Source: Pseudomonas sp. NC02
GTDB taxonomy: Bacteria; Pseudomonadota; Gammaproteobacteria; Pseudomonadales; Pseudomonadaceae
Direction of reading: 5' to 3'
DNA length: 64,000 nucleotides
NCBI RefSeq assembly: GCF_002874965.1
Contig: NZ_CP025624.1
Location: 620,001-684,000 of the forward strand
The first letter of the stretch is position 1. Every line of letters starts with the position of its first letter. Both the position numbers and the translations under genes were made by a program. Positions 56,813 to 64,000 of the stretch are shown here, piece by piece. A model generated the notes under the pieces. It had not been told where the DNA came from and did no database searches. It saw only the letters and a program-made list of their open reading frames with translations.

Positions 56813-56910
56813 TTTGGATTGTGTTCGATTCGAATGTGGAGGCCCTCCACAGAAATTTCCGACAGTGATTGGCGGTTGTCTCTAGGAAACTCAATCTCTA
56901 GTCTCCGAAC

Positions 56911-57127
56911 ACCACTGCAAACTCAGTGGTCGGGCGTCGCGGCCCGGATTTCTTCAGACGCAAAAGCGTCATCGTGTCCTTTCAGTTGGCGCTTTTTTAT
57001 CGTCTACTGTGCGGCGCTATGGTGGCTGTGCGCGGGATACCTTCGGGTATGCCGGTGTTCTGGAGAGCCGGTCCGCGAACCCGCGTTCAGCTACCACCCC
57101 CATCGCATCGCGGCGATCAGTGGTAGC
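56911..57127 (+). ncRNA. Structured leader RNA with mutually exclusive pairings upstream of the DUF3077-type gene
   Basis: In order I see hairpins ACCACTG/CAGTGGT (56911-56930), CGGGC/GCCCG (56931-56946), GACGC-AAAA-GCGTC (56957-56970) and a six-T run (56993-56998). A junction follows: GGTGGCTG (57021-57028) pairs with CAGCTACC (57088-57095), enclosing CGCGGG/CCCGCG, the tetraloop hairpin ATACC-TTCG-GGTAT and CCGG/CCGG. The 3' strand of this closing stem also belongs to GCTACCAC (57090-57097), which pairs perfectly with GTGGTAGC (57120-57127). The two folds cannot coexist, as in a switch. The coding start is 28 bases further on. No ligand is known. Confidence 0.55.
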
Positions 57128-57154
57128 TCCTTTGTACTTCTCCGGAGCTTCACA

Positions 57155-57394
57155 ATGATTAAACCTACCCCCAATCCCCCTTTTCGGCTGTTCACCGTAG
57201 CCGACGGAATCAGCACCGAAGACCTGTTGGTCAACCTCATTGAAACACTCGCCTCGGCCAATGCGCTGAGTTGCGACTTGGCGTTTAGCCTGGAAGGATC
57301 GAAGCGAGAGGAGTTGTTGGGCGTCGCTCAGTTGATCGAGCTGGCGGAGTTACTGGCTGATCGGGTGCACGAAGGTGGCGGAAAACGCATTTAA
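57155..57394 (+). CDS. Small DUF3077/DUF6124-type protein
   Basis: This 79-residue protein begins MIKPTPNPPFRLFTVADGIS. The conserved stretch STEDLLVNLIETLASANALSCDLAFSLEGSKREELLGVAQLIELAELLADR would form a helical hairpin. This matches, from memory, a Pseudomonas-specific family annotated DUF3077 or DUF6124, of unknown role. The ATG at 57155 has GGAG eight bases upstream, which rules out the longer upstream frame. It sits behind a complex leader RNA. Confidence 0.8.
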   Translation: MIKPTPNPPFRLFTVADGISTEDLLVNLIETLASANALSCDLAFSLEGSKREELLGVAQLIELAELLADRVHEGGGKRI

Positions 57395-57452
57395 CACTTC
57401 GATGATCGATCGTTCCTGCGCTGATGTGTGGGAATGATCCCGTGAGACGCCT

Positions 57453-57941
57453 TTAAACGTCCCAGCTTGCTTCCCGTATGTGATTGAAGTTCACGACATC
57501 TACGCTGTGCTGACGAGAAAATCCAGCGACTCTTAGGTCATCTGTCAAAACTAGATAATTATCTTTGGCTGCACAGATAATACCGACGTCGGTAAGTCCG
57601 TAGGGCGACAGCTCATAATCGCAACTTATATCAAGAGCAGGGCAGTGAATCTCAATGACTGTCGATAATGATTTTTTTAATGTTGCGTAGAAGTCGTGTA
57701 GCTTGCTCCCATAAAGCCCGTTTGTAAGGTTGCTGACTTCCGCAAGTATATGAGGAGTTGAAATAAGCTTTTCGAATTGATCAATCACGTTAAGCAGAAG
57801 TTTGTAATCTTTGGCGGTGTACCCGCTTGTTCTTTTGAAGCCTGCAATACTGGGTGTGCCTCCGATCAGTGCCAAGAGCAGCAGGTTAGTGTCGACTATG
57901 ATTCCTTTTCTTCGATATTGCCGGATATATGTTTCGATCAT
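57453..57941 (-). CDS. PIN-domain protein, putative ribonuclease toxin
   Basis: This 162-residue protein has the acidic residues of a PIN nuclease: Asp17 (IIVDTNLLLLAL), Glu68 (HILAEVSN), Asp118 (GLTDVGII) and Asp134/135 (VLTDDLR). PIN toxins cleave RNA and are usually held by a small partner. The start overlaps the stop of the 92-residue upstream gene by four bases. Base composition is clearly more AT-rich than the flanking cob genes, suggesting recent acquisition. The partner is not one of the usual DNA-binding antitoxins. Confidence 0.78.
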   Translation of the reverse strand: MIETYIRQYRRKGIIVDTNLLLLALIGGTPSIAGFKRTSGYTAKDYKLLLNVIDQFEKLISTPHILAEVSNLTNGLYGSKLHDFYATLKKSLSTVIEIHCPALDISCDYELSPYGLTDVGIICAAKDNYLVLTDDLRVAGFSRQHSVDVVNFNHIREASWDV

Positions 57942-58216
57942 ACTTCGCGGATCTTCATGGAGCGGAACTCGCCAGTCTCCGAGTCAATGAAGAATGTTTT
58001 ATATTTTCTTGCGTACATTTGTCCCGCTAAAGATGCGCCTAATCGTTGATATTTATCAGGGGCTGGAACATTGAAGCCAAGTGTTATTGCCCACGTTTTG
58101 TCGCCTGGGTTTAACTCGACTTCCTCAAGCATCAAGTCCTGAAGCACTGTTTCCTGGCCGAGAAAGTCATTGGCTGCTGCCTTGGCAACTTGCACGGCTT
58201 CTTTGACGTCTATCAT
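57938..58216 (-). CDS. Unknown small protein, partner of the PIN-domain gene
   Basis: This 92-residue protein starts MIDVKEAVQVAKAAANDFLG (ATG 58216, strong AGGAG five bases upstream; an earlier frame is unsupported). It has a predicted helix followed by beta strands (VLQDLMLEEVELNPGDKTWAITLGF, KTFFIDSETGEFRSMKI), vaguely PepSY-like in order, and no helix-turn-helix. It is translationally coupled to the PIN gene and equally AT-rich. I do not recognise the family; an antitoxin or immunity role is suggested only by the arrangement. Confidence 0.7.
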   Translation of the reverse strand: MIDVKEAVQVAKAAANDFLGQETVLQDLMLEEVELNPGDKTWAITLGFNVPAPDKYQRLGASLAGQMYARKYKTFFIDSETGEFRSMKIREV

Positions 58217-58341
58217 GTCAGCTCCTGAATAGAATTGAGTCTGGCTTGAACTGTTTCTGGAGTGTAGCAGTTCATGTTGTGGATTCATCGCCGTCCCTTT
58301 AGTCACAAATAGAGTTGATAGAGGTGGGCGATGATCCTGAT

Positions 58342-59067
58342 CTATCGAATGAAATCTGCCAATAACTCGATTGTTTCTGCGGGCGACAAAAGCTCCTGAT
58401 CCACCGCCACCAACACCGGCCGCCTCAACACCAACACCGGCACCCCCCGCTCCCGTGCCACTTCCAGCTTCGGCTCGGTAGCCGTGCTGCCGCTGTTCTT
58501 GCTGATCAGCACATCAATTTGCCGTCGCTCAAACAATGCCCGCTCATCCTCGATCAAAAACGGCCCACGGGCGCCGATCACTTCGCAGCGTTCATTGCCG
58601 GGGTACACATCCAGTGCGCGCAGTGTCCAGAACTGCTCGGCGGGGATTTCGTCGAGGTGTTGTAACGGTTCACGGCCCAGCGTGAACAGTGGTCGCTTGA
58701 AGGGTTTCAGAGCTTCAATCAACTCCGCCCAGTCACCGACTTCGCGCCAGTCATCATCCGCCTGTGGCTGCCACGCCGGGCGGCGCAGGGCCCAGCAGGG
58801 AATGCCACACACACCAGCAGCACGGGCGGCATTGGCGCTGATCTGTGCGGCATACGGATGGGTCGCGTCCAGCACCAGGTCGATACCTTCATCGCGAATG
58901 AACTGCGCCAAACCTTCCGCGCCGCCATAGCCACCGACGCGCACCTGGCACGTAAGGTCGGTGGGAACGCGGCCAACACCCGCCAGGCTGTAGATATGTT
59001 CGGGCCCCAGTGTGCGGGCGATGGCCAGGGCTTCCGTCACGCCGCCCAACAACAGGATGCGTTTCAT
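58342..59067 (-). CDS. cobK: Precorrin-6A reductase
   Basis: This 241-residue NADPH-dependent enzyme of cobalamin synthesis reduces precorrin-6A to precorrin-6B. It shows [16 protein letters not shown] at the N-terminus, the family stretch [21 protein letters not shown] (about 65-85) and [33 protein letters not shown] near the C-terminus. It starts four bases inside the end of cobL, so cobL-cobK is a coupled pair. Confidence 0.94.
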   Translation of the reverse strand: MKRILLLGGVTEALAIARTLGPEHIYSLAGVGRVPTDLTCQVRVGGYGGAEGLAQFIRDEGIDLVLDATHPYAAQISANAARAAGVCGIPCWALRRPAWQPQADDDWREVGDWAELIEALKPFKRPLFTLGREPLQHLDEIPAEQFWTLRALDVYPGNERCEVIGARGPFLIEDERALFERRQIDVLISKNSGSTATEPKLEVARERGVPVLVLRRPVLVAVDQELLSPAETIELLADFIR

Positions 59068-60269
59068 AGTGGCTTGATCACTTCCAGCAGGGTGATCGGC
59101 AGCGCCTGGCGCCAGGTATCAAAGCCCCCCAGTGGCTGGGCCTGGGCCACATGAATGCGGGTCAGCTCGCCGCCGTGTTGTTCGCGCCAGGCCATCAGGG
59201 TCATTTCACTTTGCAGGGTCACGGCGTTGGCCACCAGCCGGCCGCCCGGGCGCAGGTGTTGCCAGCAAGTGTCGAGCACGCCGTCGCGGGTGACGCCGCC
59301 GCCGATGAAGATGGCGTCGGGCGCTTCCAGCCCGTTCAGGGCGTGGGGCGCGGTGCCGCGAATCAGTTGCAGGCCGGGTACGCCAAGGGCATCACGGTTA
59401 TGTTCGATCAATAGTTGCCGGCCTTCATCGGCCTCGATGGCCAGGGCGCGGCAGCTGGGGTGGGCGCGCATCCATTCGATCCCGATGGAGCCGCTGCCCG
59501 CGCCCACGTCCCACAGCAGTTCGCCGGGCATCGGCGCGAGGCGGGCGAGGGTCATGGCGCGCACGTCGCGCTTGGTCAGTTGGCCGTCGTGCCTGAAGGC
59601 CGAGTCCGGCAGCCCTGCCAGGCGTGACAGGCGCGCTGTGTTGGCGTCGGCCACGCAGTCGATGGCCAGCAGATTCAACGCGGCAATCGGTTCGCCAGGC
59701 CAATCCCGGGCGATGCCGTCGATGCGCCGCTCATCCGGCCCGCCGAGGTGTTCAAACACACTCAGGCGACTTGCGCCAAACCCGCGCTCGGCCAATTGTG
59801 TGGCAATCGCCGCCGGGCTCTGGCCGTCATTGCTCAGCACCAGCAAACGCACGCCGCTGGCCAGATGCGCATTCAGCGCCGCCATCGGCCGGGCAACCAC
59901 CGACAGCGTCACTACCTCTTGCAACGGCCAGCCCAGACGCGCCGCCGCCAGGGACACGGAAGAGGGCGCCGGCAGAATCAGCAGCTCATCGGCCGGCACC
60001 TGCCGCGCCAGGCTCGCACCCACGCCATAGAACATCGGGTCGCCGCTGGCCAGCACGCACACCGCTTCACCACGCCTGGCCAGCACCGGCTCCAGGGAAA
60101 ACGGGCTGGGCCACACCTGGCGTTCGCCACGGATGCACACCGGCAACAAGTCCAGCTGGCGTTGCCCGCCAATAATGCGCGAGGCGCGCAACAGGGCGTG
60201 CCGGGCGTTCCTGCCCAGGCCCTTGAAGCCGTCTTCACCGATGCCTACTACCGTCAGCCAGGGCGACAT
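59064..60269 (-). CDS. cobL: Precorrin-6Y C5,15-methyltransferase (decarboxylating)
   Basis: This 401-residue bifunctional enzyme is the fusion of CbiE and CbiT. The N-terminal CbiE half (to about 205) shows [18 protein letters not shown] and [16 protein letters not shown]. The C-terminal CbiT half has the SAM motif [16 protein letters not shown] (about 254-269). It methylates C5 and C15 and removes carboxyl from the acetate side chain. It is divergent from cobG with a 95-base gap. Confidence 0.96.
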   Translation of the reverse strand: MSPWLTVVGIGEDGFKGLGRNARHALLRASRIIGGQRQLDLLPVCIRGERQVWPSPFSLEPVLARRGEAVCVLASGDPMFYGVGASLARQVPADELLILPAPSSVSLAAARLGWPLQEVVTLSVVARPMAALNAHLASGVRLLVLSNDGQSPAAIATQLAERGFGASRLSVFEHLGGPDERRIDGIARDWPGEPIAALNLLAIDCVADANTARLSRLAGLPDSAFRHDGQLTKRDVRAMTLARLAPMPGELLWDVGAGSGSIGIEWMRAHPSCRALAIEADEGRQLLIEHNRDALGVPGLQLIRGTAPHALNGLEAPDAIFIGGGVTRDGVLDTCWQHLRPGGRLVANAVTLQSEMTLMAWREQHGGELTRIHVAQAQPLGGFDTWRQALPITLLEVIKPL

Positions 60270-60364
60270 ATGAATTCCTTGAACGACATCCGACGGGCAG
60301 GCTTTTCATGCCGCCGGACAAAGCAGGCATAATACCGCGCCTTTACCCGTGAACCGGTAGCCCC

Positions 60365-61666
60365 GTGAAACCAATACCACCCTCCAATACCTTGCGCCCC
60401 TCGGCCTGTCCGGGGTTGCTGCGTATTGTCCAGGCGTTGGATGGCGGGATTTGCCGGATCAAACTGGCGGGCGGTTCGATCCGCGCCGAGCAGGCGTTTG
60501 CCGTGGCCGACGCCGCCCAGGCCCATGCCGGCGGGGTGATCGAGGCGACCAACCGCGCCAACCTGCAGATTCGCGGGATCGGCGCCGAACAGGATGCATT
60601 GATCGCCGCCTTGCTGGCCGCCGACCTGGGCCCCAAGCGTGCCGCCGGTGATGATGTGCGCAACCTGATGCTCAGCCCCAGTGCCGGCATTGACCGCGAG
60701 ATGCTGTTCGATACCCGACCGTTGGCCGACCAGATCCTCACCACCCTGGAAACCCACCCGCGTTTCCATGAGCTGTCGGCCAAGTTCGCCGTGCAACTGG
60801 ACGGCGGTGAAGCCCTGGCCATGCTCGAGCATCATCACGACCTGTGGCTGTCAGCCTTCGATGCCAATGGCAACACGCTGTTGGCATTCGGCCTGGCAGG
60901 CTGCCCGGCGCGGGATGCGCCCTTGGCGGCGGTACCTTTGGCACAAGGGCATGCACTGGTGGTGGCGGTGCTGGAGCGGTTCCTTGAGCTGGCCCGGCCT
61001 GATCAAACCCGCATGCGCCACCTGCTGGCTGAAACCGCTGTGGATAACTTTTTGCGGCAGCTGAATATGCCATTGCAGCCGGTTGATGGCTTTTCAAGGC
61101 ACTCCAACCCCGCGCCGCTGCACCTGGGAAGTTATCCACAGCGCCAAAAAAACCAGGTCTACGTCGCCGCCGTCGCACCCTTGGGCCGCCTGGATTCGGC
61201 GATGCTCAGGGGCGCTGCGCAACTGGCCGTCGACCATGGCGACGCCACCTTGCGTGTCACGCCATGGCAAGGCCTGCTGCTGCCCAATATCCAGGATGCG
61301 GCGGCTGTCACCGAACGCCTCGAACAGCTTGGCTTTTTGTGTTCGGTGGACCAACCCCTCGCACGGATGATCGCCTGCACCGGCGCCGGCGGTTGCGCCA
61401 AAGGCCTGTCCGACACCAAGGCCGACGCCGTGCAACTGGCCGCGCTAGCGCCCGGCCACAGCGTGCACCTGTCCGGCTGCCCGCGTTCCTGCGCGGCCGC
61501 ACACACCGCGCCGGTCACCCTGCTGGCGGTAAGTCCCGGCCACTACGACCTCTATTTTCGCGACGCAGGCCTGCCCGGTTTCGGCCGCCTGCACGCGCGC
61601 ACTCTTTCTATTGAAGCGGCGGGCGCCTTGTTGCGCGCTCACCCACGGAGCAACACCGATGATTGA
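60365..61666 (+). CDS. cobG: Precorrin-3B synthase
   Basis: This 433-residue protein is of the sulfite/nitrite reductase-like fold and uses oxygen to form precorrin-3B, marking the aerobic pathway. The [4Fe-4S] cysteines are Cys338 and Cys344 (ACTGAGGCAKGLSDT) and Cys372 and Cys376 (SGCPRSCA). The start is a GTG at 60365. The 3' end overlaps cobH by eight bases. It is the first gene of cobG-H-I-J. Confidence 0.94.
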   Translation: MKPIPPSNTLRPSACPGLLRIVQALDGGICRIKLAGGSIRAEQAFAVADAAQAHAGGVIEATNRANLQIRGIGAEQDALIAALLAADLGPKRAAGDDVRNLMLSPSAGIDREMLFDTRPLADQILTTLETHPRFHELSAKFAVQLDGGEALAMLEHHHDLWLSAFDANGNTLLAFGLAGCPARDAPLAAVPLAQGHALVVAVLERFLELARPDQTRMRHLLAETAVDNFLRQLNMPLQPVDGFSRHSNPAPLHLGSYPQRQKNQVYVAAVAPLGRLDSAMLRGAAQLAVDHGDATLRVTPWQGLLLPNIQDAAAVTERLEQLGFLCSVDQPLARMIACTGAGGCAKGLSDTKADAVQLAALAPGHSVHLSGCPRSCAAAHTAPVTLLAVSPGHYDLYFRDAGLPGFGRLHARTLSIEAAGALLRAHPRSNTDD

Positions 61667-62285
61667 TTACATCCGCGACGGTCAGGAGATCTATCGCAAC
61701 TCCTTCGCGATCATTCGCGCAGAAGCCCGGCTTGATCGCATCCCTGCCGACCTGGAAAAACTCGCGGTGCGGGTGATTCATGCCTGCGGCATGGTCGACG
61801 CCATCGACGGCCTGCAATTTTCCGAAGGTGCCGGCAAGGCCGGGCGCGAAGCCCTGGCCGCTGGCGCGCCGATCCTGTGTGATGCGCGGATGGTCTCCGA
61901 AGGCGTGACCCGTACGCGCCTGCCGGCCAACAATCAGGTGATCTGCACCCTGCGCGACGACAGCGTGCCGGAGTTGGCCCGCGAGTTGGGCAACACCCGT
62001 TCCGCCGCCGCCCTGGAGCTGTGGCGCCCGCACCTGGAAGGCAGTGTGGTGGTGATCGGCAATGCGCCGACAGCGCTGTTTTACCTGCTGGAAATGCTCG
62101 ACGCCGGCGCGCCAAAACCTGCACTGATCCTCGGGTTCCCGGTGGGCTTTGTCGGCGCCGCCGAATCCAAGGCGATGCTGGCGGCAGACAGCCGCGGCGT
62201 ACCGTTCGTGATCATGCAGGGCCGCCTCGGCGGCAGTGCGATGGCCGCCGCCGCGGTCAACGCCTTGGCCACGGAGGTAGAATGA
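61659..62285 (+). CDS. cobH: Precorrin-8X methylmutase
   Basis: This 208-residue enzyme moves the C11 methyl to C12 giving hydrogenobyrinate. Conserved stretches are [36 protein letters not shown] with the catalytic His near residue 42, and [19 protein letters not shown]. The ATG at 61659 has GGAG upstream. It overlaps cobG by eight and cobI by four bases. Confidence 0.96.
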   Translation: MIDYIRDGQEIYRNSFAIIRAEARLDRIPADLEKLAVRVIHACGMVDAIDGLQFSEGAGKAGREALAAGAPILCDARMVSEGVTRTRLPANNQVICTLRDDSVPELARELGNTRSAAALELWRPHLEGSVVVIGNAPTALFYLLEMLDAGAPKPALILGFPVGFVGAAESKAMLAADSRGVPFVIMQGRLGGSAMAAAAVNALATEVE

Positions 62286-63016
62286 TGCCGGCACGCGGAC
62301 GTTTGATTGGCCTGGGCGTAGGCCCCGGCGATCCGGAACTGATTACCCTCAAAGCCCTGCGCCTGCTGCGCGAATCGCCGGTGGTGGCGTACTTCGTGGC
62401 CAAGGGCAAGAAGGGCAACGCCTTCGGCATCATCGAAGACCATTTGGTGCCCCAGCAAACCCTGATGCCGCTGGTGTACCCGGTGACCACTGAAGTGTTG
62501 CCGGCGCCGCTGTCCTACGAGCAAGTGATCAGCGATTTCTACGACACCGCCAGTGTCGACGTTGCGGCACATCTGGACGCGGGGCGCGATGTGGCGGTGA
62601 TCTGTGAAGGCGACCCGTTCTTCTACGGCTCCTACATGTATTTGCACGACCGCCTGGCCGAGCGCTACGAAGCCCAGGTGATCCCGGGTGTGTGCTCGAT
62701 GCTCGGTGGCGCCTCTGTACTGGGCGCACCGTTGGTGTACCGCAACCAGAGCCTGTCGGTGCTTTCCGGCGTGCTGCCCCATGACGAACTCAAGCGTCGC
62801 CTGGCGGATGCCGACGCGGCGGTGATCATGAAGCTGGGGCGCAACTTCACCAAGGTGCGTCAGGTACTGGAAGAATTGGGATTGGCGAGCCGGGCGTTGT
62901 ACGTCGAGCGCGCGACCATGGCCAATCAGAAAATCGTCGCTCTGGATCAGGTCGATCCGACGTCCTCGCCGTATTTCTCGTTGATCATCGTTCCTGGTGA
63001 AAGGTGGCAAGGCTGA
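62282..63016 (+). CDS. cobI: Precorrin-2 C20-methyltransferase
   Basis: This 244-residue SAM-dependent methyltransferase has the family opening [20 protein letters not shown], the [16 protein letters not shown] motif (about 104-119) and [19 protein letters not shown]. Two adjacent ATG codons (62282, 62285) are possible starts behind GGAGG. It overlaps cobH by four bases and cobJ by one. Confidence 0.95.
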   Translation: MMPARGRLIGLGVGPGDPELITLKALRLLRESPVVAYFVAKGKKGNAFGIIEDHLVPQQTLMPLVYPVTTEVLPAPLSYEQVISDFYDTASVDVAAHLDAGRDVAVICEGDPFFYGSYMYLHDRLAERYEAQVIPGVCSMLGGASVLGAPLVYRNQSLSVLSGVLPHDELKRRLADADAAVIMKLGRNFTKVRQVLEELGLASRALYVERATMANQKIVALDQVDPTSSPYFSLIIVPGERWQG

Positions 63017-64000
63017 TGACGGCTCCCGCGATTGTCATCCTGGGGCAGGGCAGCCTCGCCACGGCCCGCGCTATCCAGCAGGTGTATCCCGACGCACTGA
63101 TCCACGGCCTGGCCGGGCGGGTCGAGGGCGCAGATCAGGCCTATAACGAATTCGGCGCCACAGTGCGCCAGTTGTATCAACAGGGCACGCCGATCATCGC
63201 CCTGTGTGCCGCCGGGATTGTGATCCGCACCCTGGCGCCGCTGCTGCTGGAGAAAGGCGTCGAGCCTGCTGTGCTGGCCGTCGCCGAAGACGGCAGCGCG
63301 GTGGTGCCGTTGCTCGGTGGCCTCGGTGGCGTAAACGTAATGGCGCGGGAAATCGCCGCTGCCCTGGACGTTGCCGCCGCGATCACTACCAGTGGCGAGC
63401 TGCGTTTTGGTACCTGCCTGCTCAACCCGCCCCATGGTTATCAGCTGGGGGATCTGGAGCTGGGCAAACGCTTTGTCTCGGATTTGCTGGCTGGCGAATC
63501 AGTACGCATTGAAGGCGCGGCGCCGTGGCTGGATCAGGCCAACTTGCCCCAGGATCAACAGGCGCGCTTGGCGATTCACGTCGGCAGTGCCGAGCGCACA
63601 CCTGCGGCCAATGAGTTGCTGATTTATCCGAAGACGGTGCTGGTTACCTGCCAGCCGGGGCCGCAACTGGCCGGGCGAATTCGTGCGGCGTTGCAGGATG
63701 CCGGGCTCGCCGTGCAGTCCCTGGCTTGCTTGCTGGCGGCTGAAACGGAGATGGCCGATTCGTCATTGCACGAAGCGGCGTTGGAGCTGGGCGTGCCATT
63801 GCGCTTCGCCGATCTGGCGCCTCAGGCGGACATCGCGATCACGGTGGCCGAGGCCCCTCTGGACCTGTCCCTGATCGGTCGTCCCCGTGGCCGCCTCGCG
63901 GTGATCGGTCTGGGCCCCGGCGCTGCCGAACTGATGGTACCGGCAGTAAAAGCCGAGCTGGCCCGCTGCACCGACGTGCTGGGTTACGAAACCTATGTGC
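63016..64000 (+). CDS. cobJ: CbiG-CobJ fusion: cobalamin synthesis G domain plus precorrin-3B C17-methyltransferase, 3' end missing
   Basis: The frame starts at ATG 63016 (one-base overlap with cobI) and runs off the window after 328 codons. The first 290 residues are a CbiG-like domain: AAGIVIRTLAPLLLEKGVEPAVLAVAEDG and PLLGGLGGVNVMAREIAAAL are its hallmarks. From about residue 293 the CobJ methyltransferase begins with VIGLGPGAAELMVPAVKAEL. CobJ methylates C17 and contracts the ring. The fusion is common in Pseudomonas; the role of the CbiG part in an aerobic pathway is unclear. Confidence 0.92.
   Translation, partial: MTAPAIVILGQGSLATARAIQQVYPDALIHGLAGRVEGADQAYNEFGATVRQLYQQGTPIIALCAAGIVIRTLAPLLLEKGVEPAVLAVAEDGSAVVPLLGGLGGVNVMAREIAAALDVAAAITTSGELRFGTCLLNPPHGYQLGDLELGKRFVSDLLAGESVRIEGAAPWLDQANLPQDQQARLAIHVGSAERTPAANELLIYPKTVLVTCQPGPQLAGRIRAALQDAGLAVQSLACLLAAETEMADSSLHEAALELGVPLRFADLAPQADIAITVAEAPLDLSLIGRPRGRLAVIGLGPGAAELMVPAVKAELARCTDVLGYETYV

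Noticed and set aside
56701..56870. Short ORF (about 55 codons) starting MSMIEALSYEV between higB and the leader RNA
   Set aside because: No ribosome binding site, and it reads through a REP sequence.
60270..60364. Cobalamin riboswitch between cobL and cobG
   Set aside because: The 95-base gap is too short for the full element and I see no B12-box-like core; none is evident before the TonB receptor either.

Overview
The window looks like chromosomal DNA of a Pseudomonas fluorescens-group bacterium. The evidence is high GC content, GC-rich third codon positions, many REP/REPIN palindromes carrying the core GCGAGCAAGCCCGCTCCCACA, a urease operon with embedded acetyltransferase genes, a CbiG-CobJ fusion and an OprC copper receptor. 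From memory, much of the left half follows the P. aeruginosa PAO1 order around PA4858-PA4894, and the TonB/ABC plus cob region resembles PA2903-PA2914. I could not check this with a search. I see no tRNA, rRNA, CRISPR array, integrase or transposase.

Left part (1-18 kb): the end of a CDF metal exporter, an AGE-family epimerase, and the urease accessory operon ureE-ureF-ureG-ureJ. Next come an NlpC/P60 hydrolase, a DesT-like TetR regulator, a small secreted repeat protein, AsmA, a Dps-like ferritin, and a LysR/azoreductase/SMR-exporter locus. Then follow an AraC/EamA-exporter divergon, PsiF, an AI-2E-family permease, a YegD-like Hsp70 and the cbpA-cbpM co-chaperone pair behind a sigma-32-like promoter.

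Middle (18-46 kb): two giant divergent genes (1971 and 1714 aa) encode proteins with a dermonecrotic-toxin-like N-terminal half, leucine-rich repeats and a C-terminal NEL-type E3 ubiquitin ligase domain with its CxD catalytic motif. The second ends inside the last codons of ureC. On the minus strand urtA-B-C-D-E-ureD-A-(GNAT)-(GNAT)-ureB-C forms one 10-kb urea uptake and hydrolysis unit. Upstream of urtA there is a good -24/-12 sigma-54 promoter and two NtrC-like palindromes, which implies nitrogen control. Palindromic repeats fill four junctions of this operon. Divergent from urtA is a third giant gene (1975 aa) made almost entirely of nine tandem units of about 200-240 residues resembling DUF4329. 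I consider it the most novel protein in the window.

Right part (46-64 kb): a TonB receptor with a FecCD-type ABC transporter, preceded by a Zur-box-like palindrome, so probably zinc-responsive. Next is a copper uptake locus: OprC with its CxxxM/HxM ligands, a PepSY membrane protein, a PCu(A)C chaperone and two DUF2946 proteins. A small accessory patch (55.9-58.3 kb) holds a HigBA-like module, a DUF3077-type gene behind a leader RNA with mutually exclusive pairings, and a PIN-domain protein with an unknown partner that resembles a toxin-antitoxin pair. The window ends in aerobic cobalamin genes: cobK-cobL on the minus strand and cobG-cobH-cobI-cobJ (truncated) on the plus strand.
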